A program made the translations under genes and the position numbers. From positions 38,417-102,416 of the forward strand of contig JAABRE010000005.1 of NCBI GenBank assembly GCA_011391125.1: a stretch of DNA of 64,000 nt, written 5' to 3'. Shown piece after piece: positions 1 through 10,602 of the stretch; position 1 is the first letter of the stretch, and every line of letters starts with the position of its first letter. The notes under the pieces are model-generated. The model was not told the DNA's origin. It was given only the letters and a program-made list of their open reading frames with translations, and did no database searches. The DNA comes from Synechococcales cyanobacterium S06 (GTDB lineage: Bacteria > Cyanobacteriota > Cyanobacteriia > Cyanobacteriales > JAABRE01).

Positions 1-1558
1 AGGGGTCCGTATATAACTGTAAATTATCAACTAAAGACTGCTTTTTATTAACCAGTAAATCATAATTTACCACTAAATTTAAACCCTTATTTTCCGACCA
101 TTTCTTGTTAAACTCCATCCCTAATTTATCAATAATATCCTTTAAATTTACTTGTTTTAACTGAATAGATAACTTTTGCGATTCCACTTGTTGTAAAGTT
201 AATAAATCCTTAATTAAATTATATTCCCGATTCCATTCTTGTTCTAAAATATCTAAATATTTCGTTTGTTTTTCTGCATCACAATAGGGTTGACGTAACA
301 TTTTAATCGCAATTTTCATTGTGGTTAAAGGAGTATTTAACTCGTGACTCATACTACTAAGAAAATCGTCCTTTAGTTTATTTAACTGTTGTAACTCCTC
401 CAATTGTTGACGCATTTTTTCCGATAATTTAGCTTGGACATCCAAACTCCATTTAAGTTGAGAAGTTCGTTCCTCCACCAAAGATTGAACCCTACTTAAG
501 GATTGATTATGAAGCATATTTATGCTGATTTGAATACTGACCCAATTAACTAATTGTAACTCATGATTTGACCAAACATGACTTTTCTGATCTTGTAAAA
601 TAAGGAATCCTAAAATTATGGGAGTTCTTGCTTCACTCGTCATACTGCCCATAATTGGGACAAATAATAAAGACTCAGTAGTCTGAGAATCGAAAATTAT
701 TTCAGGATTATTTATGATTAAATCGGGATAATTATTAACATTTTCGATCGCTAAAGTTTCAGGAGCTTTTTCTAAAGCTTTTAAAATTAAGTCGGATTCA
801 GCTATATTAAATGACTGATTTTTTTGATACTTTTTATTATTTTTAAATTTTTCAGATTGGCAAATGATATCGGCTTTTCCTTGGGGTTTTGCCTCTTTTC
901 CTAACCGTTTAAAGAGGGGGTTATTATATTTTAAAGTAAGAATTAAGCCTTGATTAATCTGTAAGGTTTTTAGCGTAGATTCCAGAGCCAAAATGAATAA
1001 AGAATTAAGAGAAGACGTTTGCAGTAAAGTTCCTCCTATTTCTCTAAGTAAAGTTTCATACTGATTACTTAACTTAGCTTCCTGTTGCAATTGACATACT
1101 CGTAAAGCAAGTGAAACCAAAACAGAAATATTTTTTAGAGAACTTATCTCATTTTCAGTCCAATTATAAGCTTGATATTCTCCTAAAATAATAGCAGAGT
1201 TAAGCTGATTATAACCAGAAGTCTTACTAATTAATAAAGCGGATAAATTTGAATTTTTACAAGTATTTTTAAAGGGACTTTCGGAAATATTACTAATAGC
1301 AAATAAACCGAAATCCAGAATTTCTTGAACTGGTATATGGGCAATATTTTGCGAATTAAAATTATTATTAATCGACCAAAAAGCTAAATTATGTTTAGAT
1401 TGCTCATTAATTTCATGGGTAATAAAACAAACATCCACCGAGAAACTTTGCCCTAATTCTTTAGCAATATCCATCAGCATCTGATTAACATCTGGACTAG
1501 AAATAATAATCTGAATAATTCTATTTTCAAGTTGCTGATAAGGGAGGGTTTCTGACAT
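1..1558 (-). CDS. GAF-domain sensor histidine kinase (3' end outside window)
   Basis: The minus-strand frame opens with ATG at 1556-1558 and runs without a stop to the window edge, so the C-terminus is missing. The product starts MSETLPYQQLENRI. Two GAF-like stretches follow (about residues 10-170 and 180-340), then a helical linker and a HisKA dimerisation domain with the phosphoacceptor box SSMSHELNTPLTTMKIA around residue 400. The ATP-binding domain begins near the edge. There is no membrane segment, so it is probably a soluble sensor that detects a small ligand or a chromophore through its GAF domains. I see no canonical bilin-binding Cys-His in the part I read. It is transcribed away from putA, which lies upstream and is also on the minus strand. 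Partner regulator unknown. Confidence 0.85.
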   Translation of the reverse strand, partial: MSETLPYQQLENRIIQIIISSPDVNQMLMDIAKELGQSFSVDVCFITHEINEQSKHNLAFWSINNNFNSQNIAHIPVQEILDFGLFAISNISESPFKNTCKNSNLSALLISKTSGYNQLNSAIILGEYQAYNWTENEISSLKNISVLVSLALRVCQLQQEAKLSNQYETLLREIGGTLLQTSSLNSLFILALESTLKTLQINQGLILTLKYNNPLFKRLGKEAKPQGKADIICQSEKFKNNKKYQKNQSFNIAESDLILKALEKAPETLAIENVNNYPDLIINNPEIIFDSQTTESLLFVPIMGSMTSEARTPIILGFLILQDQKSHVWSNHELQLVNWVSIQISINMLHNQSLSRVQSLVEERTSQLKWSLDVQAKLSEKMRQQLEELQQLNKLKDDFLSSMSHELNTPLTTMKIAIKMLRQPYCDAEKQTKYLDILEQEWNREYNLIKDLLTLQQVESQKLSIQLKQVNLKDIIDKLGMEFNKKWSENKGLNLVVNYDLLVNKKQSLVDNLQLYTDP

Positions 1559-1610
1559 AATTAATTAACTTTGTTAATTGATTTTCGTGATTGCCTTTGA
1601 TTGATCGTTA

Positions 1611-1635
1611 TTGCGCTAAAGCGCAACAACAAACC
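1611..1635. repeat. Short GCGCTAAAGCGCAACAAC repeat, possible putA terminator
   Basis: The core TTGCGCTAAAGCGCAA is a palindrome that ends at the putA stop codon. The same GCGCTAAAGCGCAACAACAA word occurs at 38712-38734, and a close variant sits inside the 128-bp inverted-repeat elements at 50673 and 60012. It is therefore a dispersed repeat as well as a possible hairpin at the end of putA. Confidence 0.55.
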
Positions 1636-4605
1636 TTAATCGACAATTCCGGGAGCAAAACCTTGACGTTGCACGTTTTCAGTCACAACTCGAGGTTCTA
1701 AAAATTGTAACAGATAATCCGGACCACCCGCCTTTGAACCTACCCCCGACATTTTGAAACCACCGAAGGGTTGACGAGCCACGATCGCCCCGGTAATGGT
1801 ACGATTAATGTATAAATTACCCACCTCAAACTCTTGACTAGCACGGTTTATATGGTCTGGAGTGCGAGAATATAAACCACCAGTTAAAGCATAATCCGTC
1901 CCGTTCGCCACTTGCAAAGCTTCGTCAAAATTCTTAACTTTGATTACTGCAACCACGGGACCGAAAATTTCTTCCTGAGCAATTTTGGCATTTGGGGCAA
2001 GATCCGCAATAATCGTCGGACTGACAAAATAACCATGGTCAGGGGATTCCATTTCTAAAACCACCCGGCCTTCTTGACGACCAATTTCAATATATTCCTG
2101 AATCCGTTTTTGGGCCGCTCCGTCAATCACCGGACCAACTTTAACACTGGGCTCATCCGTTGGACCAATATTTAAGGAATTCGTAGCTTCGACAAAACGC
2201 TCCAAAAAGGCATTATATACCGTTTCTAGCACGATTACCCGCGAACAGGCGGAACATTTTTGCCCCGTATAACCAAAGGCTGATTGTACTACTCCAGCAA
2301 CTGCTTGATCCAAGTCGGCACTCTCATCAATAATCAGGGCATTTTTGCCGCCCATTTCGGCAATTACCCGCTTTAAATGCTTTTGACCAGGTTGAACCAG
2401 CGCTGCATTTGCATAAATCCAACAACCAACTTCCCGTGAACCGGTAAACGCAATCAAATGGACATCTTTATGCTTGACCATATATGCACCAACCGTAGAA
2501 CCCTTACCCGGTACATATTGCAACACTCCTTGGGGAATTCCTGCTTCCACTAAAATTTCCACGATTTTGGCCGCAATTACGGTGGCTGTTTCCGCCGGTT
2601 TTAACAATGTGCAGTTACCCGCAACTAATGCTGCTACAGTCATACCTGTGGAGATCGCAAAAGGAAAATTCCAAGGCGAGATGACTAAAGCAACCCCTTT
2701 AGCTTGATAAAAATAGCGGTCAGTTTCCCCCGGAATATCATAATTGTAGCCGCGATCAAGACGTTCCATTTCATCAGCATAATAGCGACAAAAATCGATC
2801 GCCTCGGAAACTTCAGCATCAGCTTGGGGGATAATTTTCCCTACTTCTAAACAGATCCAAGCATTCAATTCATGGCGACGATTTTCCATAATTTCCGCTG
2901 CTTTTCTGAGGATATTTGCTCTTTCTTTAGCAGGAGTTTTGCTCCATTTTGGAAAGGCTTTTTTCCCTGCTTGAATTGCGTTTTCCGCTTGTTCTTCTGA
3001 AATTAAGCCAATTTTGCCCACGACTTCTTGATATTGAGAAGGATTAACCGACTCAATATAATTATTAGTTTCCACATATTTGCCATCAATTAAAGGTAAA
3101 TATGTTTTGCCTAAATTTCCCTTAACTTTCACTAAAGCTTGATGGGCTTTATTTCTTAAATTATTATTAGCATAATCCGTATCCGGAGCATTAGCAAACT
3201 GATTATTAACGAGGATTTTTTCCTCTGAAGATAATTGGGGAGGAGCGATTAATTCTGCAATTGGTTTTTCCTCTGAATTTTGGCGTAGAAAAGAACTATT
3301 GGCGGTATTTTCTAATAACCGACGAATTAAATAGGCCATCCCGGGTAATAAATCACCATAAGGAGCATAAACCCTCACCCGATGTCCCCGTTTGGCGATC
3401 GCTTTTGCGAGGTTATCTCCCATCCCATATAACACTTGACATTCAAAACGACGACGAGGTATGTTTAACGTTTCAGCAATGGCGCAAGCTAATGCTTGAG
3501 TGCGCACATTATGACTACCAATAGCTGCATAAAGATACTCATTATTTTCTAATAATAATTGAGTCATTTTTTCGTAGTTAATATCCGTTTCTGGTTTCTG
3601 ATTAAAGACCGGTTGAGGCCAATGATTTTGTAAAGATTTAATGGTTTCCTGGTCCCAATAAGCTCCTTTTACCAGTCTAACAGTAACAGGATTACCCCGT
3701 TTTTTTGCCCACTCAATTAAATTTTCTAAGTCTTGATAGGAGTCTTTTAAATATGCTTGTAAAGTTACGCCAATGTCCGTGCGATTTCTAAAATCCTCCT
3801 CCATTAATAGCTCTTTTAAAATTGCTAAAGTCAGGTTTTTATATTGATACTGTTCCATATCAAAATGAACCGCACAACCTAAATCCTTTGCCCTTTTTAG
3901 TAAAATCCTAATGCGATCGCATACCTTTTCCTTACTACCTTCTGGATCCAAAGGATCAAATTGGGAGTAAAAAGCCGTTAACTTAACTGACACTTGCACC
4001 CTAGCTAATTCTTCACCATCAGCTTGATCAATTTGTGACACATTTGACCATTTTTTTGACTGGTCAGAAAGGCTTTCCATTAACTCCATATATCTAGCAG
4101 AGTAGGATTGAGCTTCAGATTCCGTGATTACCGCTTCACCTAACAAATCAATAGTGAAACCCATCTTATCTTTTCTAAGACGTTCAACCGTTTTAATTAC
4201 TTCCTTAATATTAGCACCAGAAATATATTTATAGGCCAAAGTTTCCACCGCTTTCGTAACAGTAGCTGCGGCAATTTGTGCCGGAGGAGTATTCGCGTCA
4301 GCAAAGTTAAGTAATCCCTTTAAAGCTGATGGTAATTCCACCGATTCATCCGACATATATTGTTGTAAATGATTCGCTATTTCAGTATTACTTTGCAGTG
4401 CTGGAATACTATCAATAAATCTAAACAAATTGACTTTTAAACCGGGGTTACTCATTGCCCATTCTAATAGCTTATCATCCCAGCGCATTTGGTCCTTAAT
4501 CTTATCAAAAAGACCCCTTTTTTCCCGAGTTGCTTCTATCAGTTGTCTCGCAATTTCTTGAGTTTTATTTTCGTAATTTTGTGTCGTTTTTCCCGCTACA
4601 ACCAT
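1636..4605 (-). CDS. putA: Bifunctional proline dehydrogenase / P5C dehydrogenase (PutA)
   Basis: The protein oxidises proline to P5C (FAD-dependent) and then glutamate semialdehyde to glutamate (NAD-dependent), channelling the intermediate. It has 989 residues, near the size of short type-A PutA proteins, and lacks the N-terminal ribbon-helix-helix repressor domain of enterobacterial PutA. The proline dehydrogenase barrel covers about residues 110-440, with VRLVKGAYWD near 310 and the typical RVYAPYGDLLPGMAYLIRR end. The aldehyde dehydrogenase domain covers about 500-975, with FTGSREVG, EMGGKNALIID and the catalytic Cys in GQKCSACSR near 784. An RBS-like GGAG lies about 12 nt before the ATG. 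It stands alone between the histidine kinase and a sigma factor. Confidence 0.97.
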   Translation of the reverse strand: MVVAGKTTQNYENKTQEIARQLIEATREKRGLFDKIKDQMRWDDKLLEWAMSNPGLKVNLFRFIDSIPALQSNTEIANHLQQYMSDESVELPSALKGLLNFADANTPPAQIAAATVTKAVETLAYKYISGANIKEVIKTVERLRKDKMGFTIDLLGEAVITESEAQSYSARYMELMESLSDQSKKWSNVSQIDQADGEELARVQVSVKLTAFYSQFDPLDPEGSKEKVCDRIRILLKRAKDLGCAVHFDMEQYQYKNLTLAILKELLMEEDFRNRTDIGVTLQAYLKDSYQDLENLIEWAKKRGNPVTVRLVKGAYWDQETIKSLQNHWPQPVFNQKPETDINYEKMTQLLLENNEYLYAAIGSHNVRTQALACAIAETLNIPRRRFECQVLYGMGDNLAKAIAKRGHRVRVYAPYGDLLPGMAYLIRRLLENTANSSFLRQNSEEKPIAELIAPPQLSSEEKILVNNQFANAPDTDYANNNLRNKAHQALVKVKGNLGKTYLPLIDGKYVETNNYIESVNPSQYQEVVGKIGLISEEQAENAIQAGKKAFPKWSKTPAKERANILRKAAEIMENRRHELNAWICLEVGKIIPQADAEVSEAIDFCRYYADEMERLDRGYNYDIPGETDRYFYQAKGVALVISPWNFPFAISTGMTVAALVAGNCTLLKPAETATVIAAKIVEILVEAGIPQGVLQYVPGKGSTVGAYMVKHKDVHLIAFTGSREVGCWIYANAALVQPGQKHLKRVIAEMGGKNALIIDESADLDQAVAGVVQSAFGYTGQKCSACSRVIVLETVYNAFLERFVEATNSLNIGPTDEPSVKVGPVIDGAAQKRIQEYIEIGRQEGRVVLEMESPDHGYFVSPTIIADLAPNAKIAQEEIFGPVVAVIKVKNFDEALQVANGTDYALTGGLYSRTPDHINRASQEFEVGNLYINRTITGAIVARQPFGGFKMSGVGSKAGGPDYLLQFLEPRVVTENVQRQGFAPGIVD

Positions 4606-4630
4606 AATAATAGATACTCCAATAATTATT

Positions 4631-4697
4631 AGGTGGGCATTTTTTTTATAAATGACTGGTTAAATTTTTCAGATTAAATTGAAAATGCCCACCCTAC
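4631..4697. repeat. Inverted repeat of the GGGTGGGCA family
   Basis: AGGTGGGCATTTT at the left and AAAATGCCCACCCTACCT at the right form an inverted repeat about 66 bp long. The same GTGGGCA/TGCCCAC ends recur at 21678, 21839, 32970 and 41660, so this is a dispersed palindromic element. The rest of the 312-bp gap 4606-4917 holds nothing else I recognise. Confidence 0.6.
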
Positions 4698-4917
4698 CTA
4701 AATTATCACAAACCTCAAAGCCAATTCTTAATTTATACCTTGAAAAAATCAAAATTCCCTGACAATTATAATTATTATTCCTAATTGCTCCACTATATTT
4801 TTAATGAAAAAAATAGATTCATCTATTTTTAAAATCACAGATGAATACAGATAAAACACAATAATTAATCTTAATATTTAGCAAAATTAATTGTTAAATA
4901 TTCCCAATTTTCAATTA

Positions 4918-6006
4918 TTAACTTAGCCATCCTTTTAAACGTGCTGCAATACTCGGACGACGTAATTTTCGCATGGCCTTAGTTTGAATTTGACGTACTC
5001 TTTCCCTGGATAAATTGAACATAACTCCCACTTCCTCCAAAGTCGCTGGTTGATTGTCATATAAACCATAACGCAAAGAAATGACATCCTTTTCCCTTTC
5101 CGTCAAAATTTCAGCTAAAACATCCCAAATGTCTTGTCTCATCATGTTTTGACTCATTTGCTCTTCTGGTAAAATTGCTTGGTGATCTTCTAGTAAATCG
5201 ACCAATTCCGTGTCTTCTCCTTTGCCAACCCGATGATTTAAAGATAAAGATTGTCTTCTTAAGTCCAATAAATGACGTAATTGTTCGGGAGTTGCTTCGA
5301 TTTCCGCTGCTAATTCGTCTTCGTTGGGATTACGTTGTAATTGTTGTTTTAGTATTCTTTGTGCTTTTTTTAGTTTATTTAACTTCTCGACTATGTGAAT
5401 AGGAAGACGAATTGTTCTAGCGTCATTGGCGATGGTTCTTGTAATTGCTTGACGAATCCACCAGTAGGCATAAGTCGAGAATTTGTAACCTTTATCGGGG
5501 TCAAATTTTTCGGCTGCTCGATTTAAACCAATTGCTCCTTCTTGAATTAAATCGAGAAAAGGTACACCACGGTTGAGGTAACGTTTGGCGATGGAAACGA
5601 CTAATCTGAGATTAGAGCGAATCATTTTTATTTTGGCTAAACGGCCTTTATAAAGACGATGTTCCAATTGCTTTATCGTAGCAAATCCTAGTGATTCCGC
5701 CAATTCTTGCTTAGTTGGAATCCGTTGTAATTCTTTGCTTAATTCTTTTTCTTTTTCTTCTACCTGAAGCAGAAATTGAACACAATAGGCAAATTTTATT
5801 TCTTCTTCTGCATTTAAAAGGGGATAACGTCCCATTTCTTTAAAGAAAGTTCCGACGGTATCTTCTGAACTAATACGACCAATTTTCTGGGTAAAATTAT
5901 TGTCAGAATCTTTGTTATCATTTAAACTATGATCGTCGAGTTCTTCGCTTGTTAAATCTAAGAGAGAATGATGATTATCTTTCATTTTAGTACCCCATTT
6001 TGTCAT
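4918..6006 (-). CDS. sigC: Group 2 RpoD-like sigma factor, probably SigC
   Basis: This is a sigma-70 family factor of 362 residues. Region 2 contains LRLVVSIAKRYLNRGVPFLDLIQEGAIGLNRAAEKFDP and the melting motif GYKFSTYAYWWIRQAITR. Region 3 begins at TIRLPIHIVEKLNKLKKAQR. Region 4 ends with a helix-turn-helix around LEEVGVMFNLSRERVRQIQTKAMRKLR. The N-terminal stretch VGTFFKEMGRYPLL resembles, from memory, the SigC branch of cyanobacterial group 2 factors, which are dispensable and act in stress or stationary phase. The long essential SigA-type N-terminus is absent. The start could also be the in-frame ATG seven codons downstream (5985). The family is certain; the SigC assignment is moderate. 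Confidence 0.9.
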   Translation of the reverse strand: MTKWGTKMKDNHHSLLDLTSEELDDHSLNDNKDSDNNFTQKIGRISSEDTVGTFFKEMGRYPLLNAEEEIKFAYCVQFLLQVEEKEKELSKELQRIPTKQELAESLGFATIKQLEHRLYKGRLAKIKMIRSNLRLVVSIAKRYLNRGVPFLDLIQEGAIGLNRAAEKFDPDKGYKFSTYAYWWIRQAITRTIANDARTIRLPIHIVEKLNKLKKAQRILKQQLQRNPNEDELAAEIEATPEQLRHLLDLRRQSLSLNHRVGKGEDTELVDLLEDHQAILPEEQMSQNMMRQDIWDVLAEILTEREKDVISLRYGLYDNQPATLEEVGVMFNLSRERVRQIQTKAMRKLRRPSIAARLKGWLS

Positions 6007-6272
6007 TTATTAAAGGTTATTAAATTGTCTTTGATTCCTTTTTTTGGGTTATTTTGTTTTAATTGGTGATTGTAATTAAGTTAAGGTAAAAAAAGGAAGA
6101 TCAGGGTTAGATTATCAAATTGTCAAGGAATAAAAGGTTATGCTAATTACAAATTGGCATAAATTTTGTTAAAAAGTCTTTATTTGTTTAAGTATAGCAT
6201 CTTTTTTGTTAACTGCTGGCGGTAAAGTTGAATATAATAGATGGATAAATAATTAATTAATTAGGTATTGGT

Positions 6273-8759
6273 ATGTATAGTAATTTAATGGTAGCTCAAC
6301 CAATCACTTTTTATCAGACGGAATCATCACAAGTAATTTATTTTGAGGTGTTAGTAGATTGTCCTGATTTACCCGGATTATATACCTATAAAAAACCTCA
6401 AGATTTAGTAGTAGAAATCGGGGATATTGTTAGTGTGTCATTTGGACCACAAATAATGGGAGGTATTGTAATTCGGGAGTTATCTTCACCTCCTTTGGAG
6501 TTAGAAATTAGTCGAATTAAAGAAATTGAGAATGTAATTGTAACGGGGTTTTTCACGCCTCAGTATTGGCAATTATTAGAAAAGGTGGCCAGTTATTACT
6601 ATACAGAATTAATCACGGTTATAAAAGTAGCTTTACCGCCAGGATTATTAAGAAAAGAGACGCGAAGAATAAGGTTAAATCGGGATAAATTGCCTGAAAT
6701 GGTAGCGGAATTTTGTAGTGAACCTGCGAGACTAATTTTGGCATTACTTCAAGGGCAAAAAGACGGAGATTATAGCGAAAAATATCTTAAAAAGAACGTC
6801 AAAAATGCCCATAAAGGGATTCGGGATTTGCTCAAAAGAGAGTGGATAATTAGTTATCTTGAACCACCGAATAAAGTAAAACCAAAATTACAAAAAGCTG
6901 TCACATTAATTAGTGATAATCCCTTGGAAAAATTAGGACCTAAACAAAGAGAAGCTTTAGAAACCTTAAAAAATTTAGGCGGGGAATTGTGGTTAGAAGA
7001 ATTAACGAAAAAAGCCGATGTAAAAGCGGCCGTTATTAACTCTTTAGTTGACAAAGGTTGTGTAGTAATAGAATATAGAGAAAAATTACGTTTAGCACAA
7101 GAAAAGGACATAAATAGAGATTATAATAAGAAATTAACACAATTTCAGCAAGGGGCATTAACGACAATTAACAATTTAAGCGGTTATAATCAGGTCTTGC
7201 TACATGGAATAACAGGATCAGGGAAAACCGAAGTTTATTTACAGGCAATTTCCCCTATATTAGAACAGGGAAAATCGGCCTTAGTTTTAGTACCAGAAAT
7301 CGGCTTAACTCCGCAATTAACCGATCGCTTTACGGCCCGTTTCGGGGACAAAGTCTATGTTTATCATAGTGGATTAAACGAAGGGGAAAGATATGACACT
7401 TGGCGAAACTTATTAAATGGGGAACAATATATTTTAATAGGAACAAGATCCGCCGTATTTGCTCCCTTACAAAACCTAGGAATAATTATTTTAGATGAAG
7501 AACATGATCACAGTTACAAACAGCAACAACCTGCACCAAATTATCATGCGAAAACCGTCGCCAAATGGCGGGCCAAATTAGAAAATTGTCCCCTAATATT
7601 AGGATCAGCAACACCATCTTTAGAAACCTGGTTAGAAATGATCGAAAAAAGGGATATTTTAAATGAGAAAAACCATTATCTCCACTTACCAGAAAGGATT
7701 GGCGAGAGCAAATTACCTACTATAGAAATAGTAGATTTAAGGACAGAATTAAAACAAGGAAATCGGTCAATTTTCAGTCGAAAACTGCAAAATGAACTGA
7801 CAAAAATGCACGAAAAAAAAGAACAAGGAATCTTATTTGTACCTCGTCGAGGCCATAGTACCTTTGTCTCATGTCGTAGCTGTGGATATGTAATCGAATG
7901 TCCCCATTGTGACGTATCTTTATCCTATCATTATGCCGCCGAAGGAGCCACCGAATTATTAAGATGTCATTACTGCAATTATGCCACCTTACAACCGAAA
8001 CATTGCCCCGAATGTACCTCACCCTACCTCAAATTTTTTGGTAGTGGCACACAAAAAGTAGTTTTGGAATTAAACAAAATGTTTCCCCAAATACGTTGTT
8101 TAAGATTTGATAGTGACACAACTTCGACTAAAGGTTCACATAAAAGAATTTTAGATAATTTTAAAAAAGGGGACGCTGATTTATTAATCGGGACACAAAT
8201 GTTAACCAAAGGAATTGACATCGCCGGAGTAACATTAGTAGGAGTAGTAGCCGCCGATGGTTTACTAAATTTATCAGATTATCGCGCCAGTGAAAGAGCA
8301 TTTCAAACCCTAACACAGGTTGCGGGCAGAGCCGGAAGGGGGGATAATCCTGGTAGAGTAATCATCCAGACCTATTCCACAGAAAGCCCCGTAATTGAAG
8401 CAGTATTAAAACATAATTATGAAGGATTTGTCGAGCAAGAATTAGAGCAAAGAAAAGACTTAAATTATCCACCTTATGGTAACTTAATCGTCATAAAAAT
8501 GACCGGACTAGAGCAAATGTTAGTCCAACAAACAGCAAATATAATAACAGAAAAACTCAGAAAATTAGACTTAAACTGTGAAATATTAGGACCAGCACCT
8601 GCTAGTATAATGCGCATATCAGAGCGTTATCGGTGGCAAATATTACTAAAATTTCCTGAACCATTGCCAAAAAACCTCTTTAATATTAAAGAATTAAGGT
8701 CCTCTTGTCCCGCATCCATAAGTCTAACCATTGACGTTGATCCCTTACAATTAGACTAA
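6273..8759 (+). CDS. priA: Primosomal protein N' / replication restart helicase PriA
   Basis: PriA recognises abandoned replication forks and reloads the replisome. The 828-residue protein has an N-terminal DNA-binding part (about 1-280), Walker A GITGSGKTEVYLQ near 312, the DEEH box near 408, and helicase motifs GTRSAVFAP and TQMLTKGIDI. Two zinc-binding clusters, CRSCGYVIECPHC and CHYCNYATLQPKHCPEC, start near residue 534. The VAGRAGRG motif VI is intact. ATG at 6273 is used; a second in-frame ATG lies at 6288, and neither has a strong RBS. A TATAAT-like hexamer sits at 6234-6239. Transcribed divergently from the sigma factor. Confidence 0.97.
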   Translation: MYSNLMVAQPITFYQTESSQVIYFEVLVDCPDLPGLYTYKKPQDLVVEIGDIVSVSFGPQIMGGIVIRELSSPPLELEISRIKEIENVIVTGFFTPQYWQLLEKVASYYYTELITVIKVALPPGLLRKETRRIRLNRDKLPEMVAEFCSEPARLILALLQGQKDGDYSEKYLKKNVKNAHKGIRDLLKREWIISYLEPPNKVKPKLQKAVTLISDNPLEKLGPKQREALETLKNLGGELWLEELTKKADVKAAVINSLVDKGCVVIEYREKLRLAQEKDINRDYNKKLTQFQQGALTTINNLSGYNQVLLHGITGSGKTEVYLQAISPILEQGKSALVLVPEIGLTPQLTDRFTARFGDKVYVYHSGLNEGERYDTWRNLLNGEQYILIGTRSAVFAPLQNLGIIILDEEHDHSYKQQQPAPNYHAKTVAKWRAKLENCPLILGSATPSLETWLEMIEKRDILNEKNHYLHLPERIGESKLPTIEIVDLRTELKQGNRSIFSRKLQNELTKMHEKKEQGILFVPRRGHSTFVSCRSCGYVIECPHCDVSLSYHYAAEGATELLRCHYCNYATLQPKHCPECTSPYLKFFGSGTQKVVLELNKMFPQIRCLRFDSDTTSTKGSHKRILDNFKKGDADLLIGTQMLTKGIDIAGVTLVGVVAADGLLNLSDYRASERAFQTLTQVAGRAGRGDNPGRVIIQTYSTESPVIEAVLKHNYEGFVEQELEQRKDLNYPPYGNLIVIKMTGLEQMLVQQTANIITEKLRKLDLNCEILGPAPASIMRISERYRWQILLKFPEPLPKNLFNIKELRSSCPASISLTIDVDPLQLD

Positions 8760-8796
8760 CTCTTTCTTCCTTTGCGTCTTTGCGTCTTTGCGTGAG

Positions 8797-8884
8797 AAAA
8801 TAAACACAGGAAAAAAGCAATCAACCTTAAAAACTTTTGGGTCGAAAACGTAAGAAAATAAACACAGGAAAAAAGCAATTAACC
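8797..8884. repeat. Direct repeat in the priA-anmK gap
   Basis: The block AAAATAAACACAGGAAAAAA followed by GCAATYAACC occurs twice, ending at about 8826 and again just before the anmK start at 8884. The second copy supplies the CACAGGAAA Shine-Dalgarno-like sequence of anmK. A GCGTCTTTGCGTCTTTGCGT run, related to the repeats at 25921 and 26053, precedes it. Confidence 0.6.
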
Positions 8885-10030
8885 ATGAAAGTAATCGGAT
8901 TAATGAGTGGAACATCAGTGGATGGAATTGATGCCGCCTTCGTAGAAATTAGCGGACAAGAACTTGATTTGCACATCGAAATGTTAGCGGGAGAAACATA
9001 CCCCTATCCCGAACCATTGCGGCAGGAAATTTTGGCCGTCTGTGGTGGAAAAGCCTTAACCATGGCGCAAATGGCCGCTTTAGACGATGAGATCGCCGTT
9101 GAATTCGCCAAGGCTGCCCAAAAAATCCAACAGGATCAACCCGAAGCGGAGTTAATTGGTTCACACGGTCAAACCGTATTTCACCGGCCTGCCCATGAAA
9201 ATTTAGGCTATAGTTTGCAGCTAGGTAGAGGAGCCTTAATTGCCAATTTAACCAAAAAAAAGACCGTGAGTAACTTTCGTCAAGCGGACATTGCGGCCGG
9301 CGGTCAAGGAGCGCCCCTAGTACCAGCCATCGATGCTTATTGGTTGGGTGATTTAACCAAATCTCGGGTGATTCAAAATATTGGCGGAATTGGTAATCTG
9401 ACTTATATTCCGGCCCAATCCAAGTTAAACTGGAAAGAGGAAGTTTCTGGTTGGGATAGTGGACCAGGTAATGCTCTGTTAGATTTAGCGGTACAATGGC
9501 TGTCTGAGGGGAAAAAAACCTTTGATCAGGATGGCCAATGGGCTGCCCAAGGTACTCCTTGTGAGGCTTTGGTCAAGCGGTGGCTAAAACATGAGTTTTT
9601 CCAGCAACAACCACCGAAATCAACGGGACGGGAATTGTTTGGTGAAACTTACCTGCAACAATGCTGGCACGATGGCATTGAAAAAAACCTAACTCCGGCG
9701 GATTTTTTGGCTACTTTAACGGAGTTAACCGCTGCTTCCATTGTGTTAAGCTATGTTAGCTTTCTCCCGAAACTGCCGGATCAGGTTTTGCTTTGTGGAG
9801 GTGGTAGTCGCAATGGCTATCTCAAACAACGTCTCATCGCTAGGTTGAATCCTACTACTCAGGTATTAACTACCGATGAAGTGGGGGTAAACGGAGATTT
9901 TAAGGAGGCGATCGCCTTTGCCATATTAGCCTATTGGCGCTTAAATGGCACAATTAGTGGTATTTTACCTTTAGTAACCGGAGCAAAGCAGCCAGTGTTA
10001 CTCGGAGAAGTACATTTTCCCATTGTTTAA
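8885..10030 (+). CDS. anmK: Anhydro-N-acetylmuramic acid kinase
   Basis: AnmK cleaves and phosphorylates 1,6-anhydro-MurNAc from cell-wall turnover to MurNAc-6-phosphate. The product has 381 residues and starts with the family signature [19 protein letters not shown]. Other markers are [52 protein letters not shown] and [12 protein letters not shown]. The frame is open for 16 codons upstream to a TTG at 8837, but the ATG at 8885 fits the family N-terminus and has GGAAA upstream. A murQ partner is not in the window. Just upstream of a small conserved gene on the same strand. Confidence 0.96.
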   Translation: MKVIGLMSGTSVDGIDAAFVEISGQELDLHIEMLAGETYPYPEPLRQEILAVCGGKALTMAQMAALDDEIAVEFAKAAQKIQQDQPEAELIGSHGQTVFHRPAHENLGYSLQLGRGALIANLTKKKTVSNFRQADIAAGGQGAPLVPAIDAYWLGDLTKSRVIQNIGGIGNLTYIPAQSKLNWKEEVSGWDSGPGNALLDLAVQWLSEGKKTFDQDGQWAAQGTPCEALVKRWLKHEFFQQQPPKSTGRELFGETYLQQCWHDGIEKNLTPADFLATLTELTAASIVLSYVSFLPKLPDQVLLCGGGSRNGYLKQRLIARLNPTTQVLTTDEVGVNGDFKEAIAFAILAYWRLNGTISGILPLVTGAKQPVLLGEVHFPIV

Positions 10031-10049
10031 CTAATAACTGATAAATAAA

Positions 10050-10493
10050 ATGGCTCATAGTTTTTTAGTCGGACCAGGACGTTGGGTTTTAAAAGGAAAC
10101 TGGTCAGAACGCAATGAAGAACCCATTAGTGTAAAAGGTAAAACGATAATTGCTTGGAGTCAAGATAATTGGTTTACCATGGTGACTAAATTGGTTTTTC
10201 CAGCTGGCAATCGTGAGGAAATTTCTTTTCAGTATCGAGGTCATCTTGACGGTGGCGAAAGACATTATACTTATGTCTTACAACAAAGTCTGCTCGGTAG
10301 AGTCGAAGGTGAAGGTTGGATTGGACCAGATTCGATCATTCAGCGTTATTGGGTTTTAGGAGATAAACAGCGTCAAAGCGGTTTTGAAACGTTTTATCGT
10401 CTCAATGATGATAAATATGCCATTTCTAGTGGAGTGCTGTCGGGTCATTACCTGATTAGTACCATGGAAGCAATATTAGAACGTCAGTCCTAA
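10050..10493 (+). CDS. Conserved cyanobacterial hypothetical protein
   Basis: The product has 147 residues, starts MAHSFLVGPGRWVLKGNW, and is soluble with many aromatic residues and a beta-rich look (alternating W/Y/F and G), compatible with a small lipocalin-like barrel. That fold is only inference. No catalytic motif, signal peptide or membrane segment is visible. It begins 19 nt after the anmK stop, so the two are probably co-transcribed. The protein kinase gene starts about 110 nt downstream. I do not recognise a named family. Confidence 0.75.
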   Translation: MAHSFLVGPGRWVLKGNWSERNEEPISVKGKTIIAWSQDNWFTMVTKLVFPAGNREEISFQYRGHLDGGERHYTYVLQQSLLGRVEGEGWIGPDSIIQRYWVLGDKQRQSGFETFYRLNDDKYAISSGVLSGHYLISTMEAILERQS

Positions 10494-10602
10494 ATCATTA
10501 TACGATTATAATTAGTTATTTTGATTGTTGTGTGGCGACAATTATCATTAATTAAATCTATTATTAAACATTAAATCTTAGTAAATTGACGGTATTATTC
10601 TT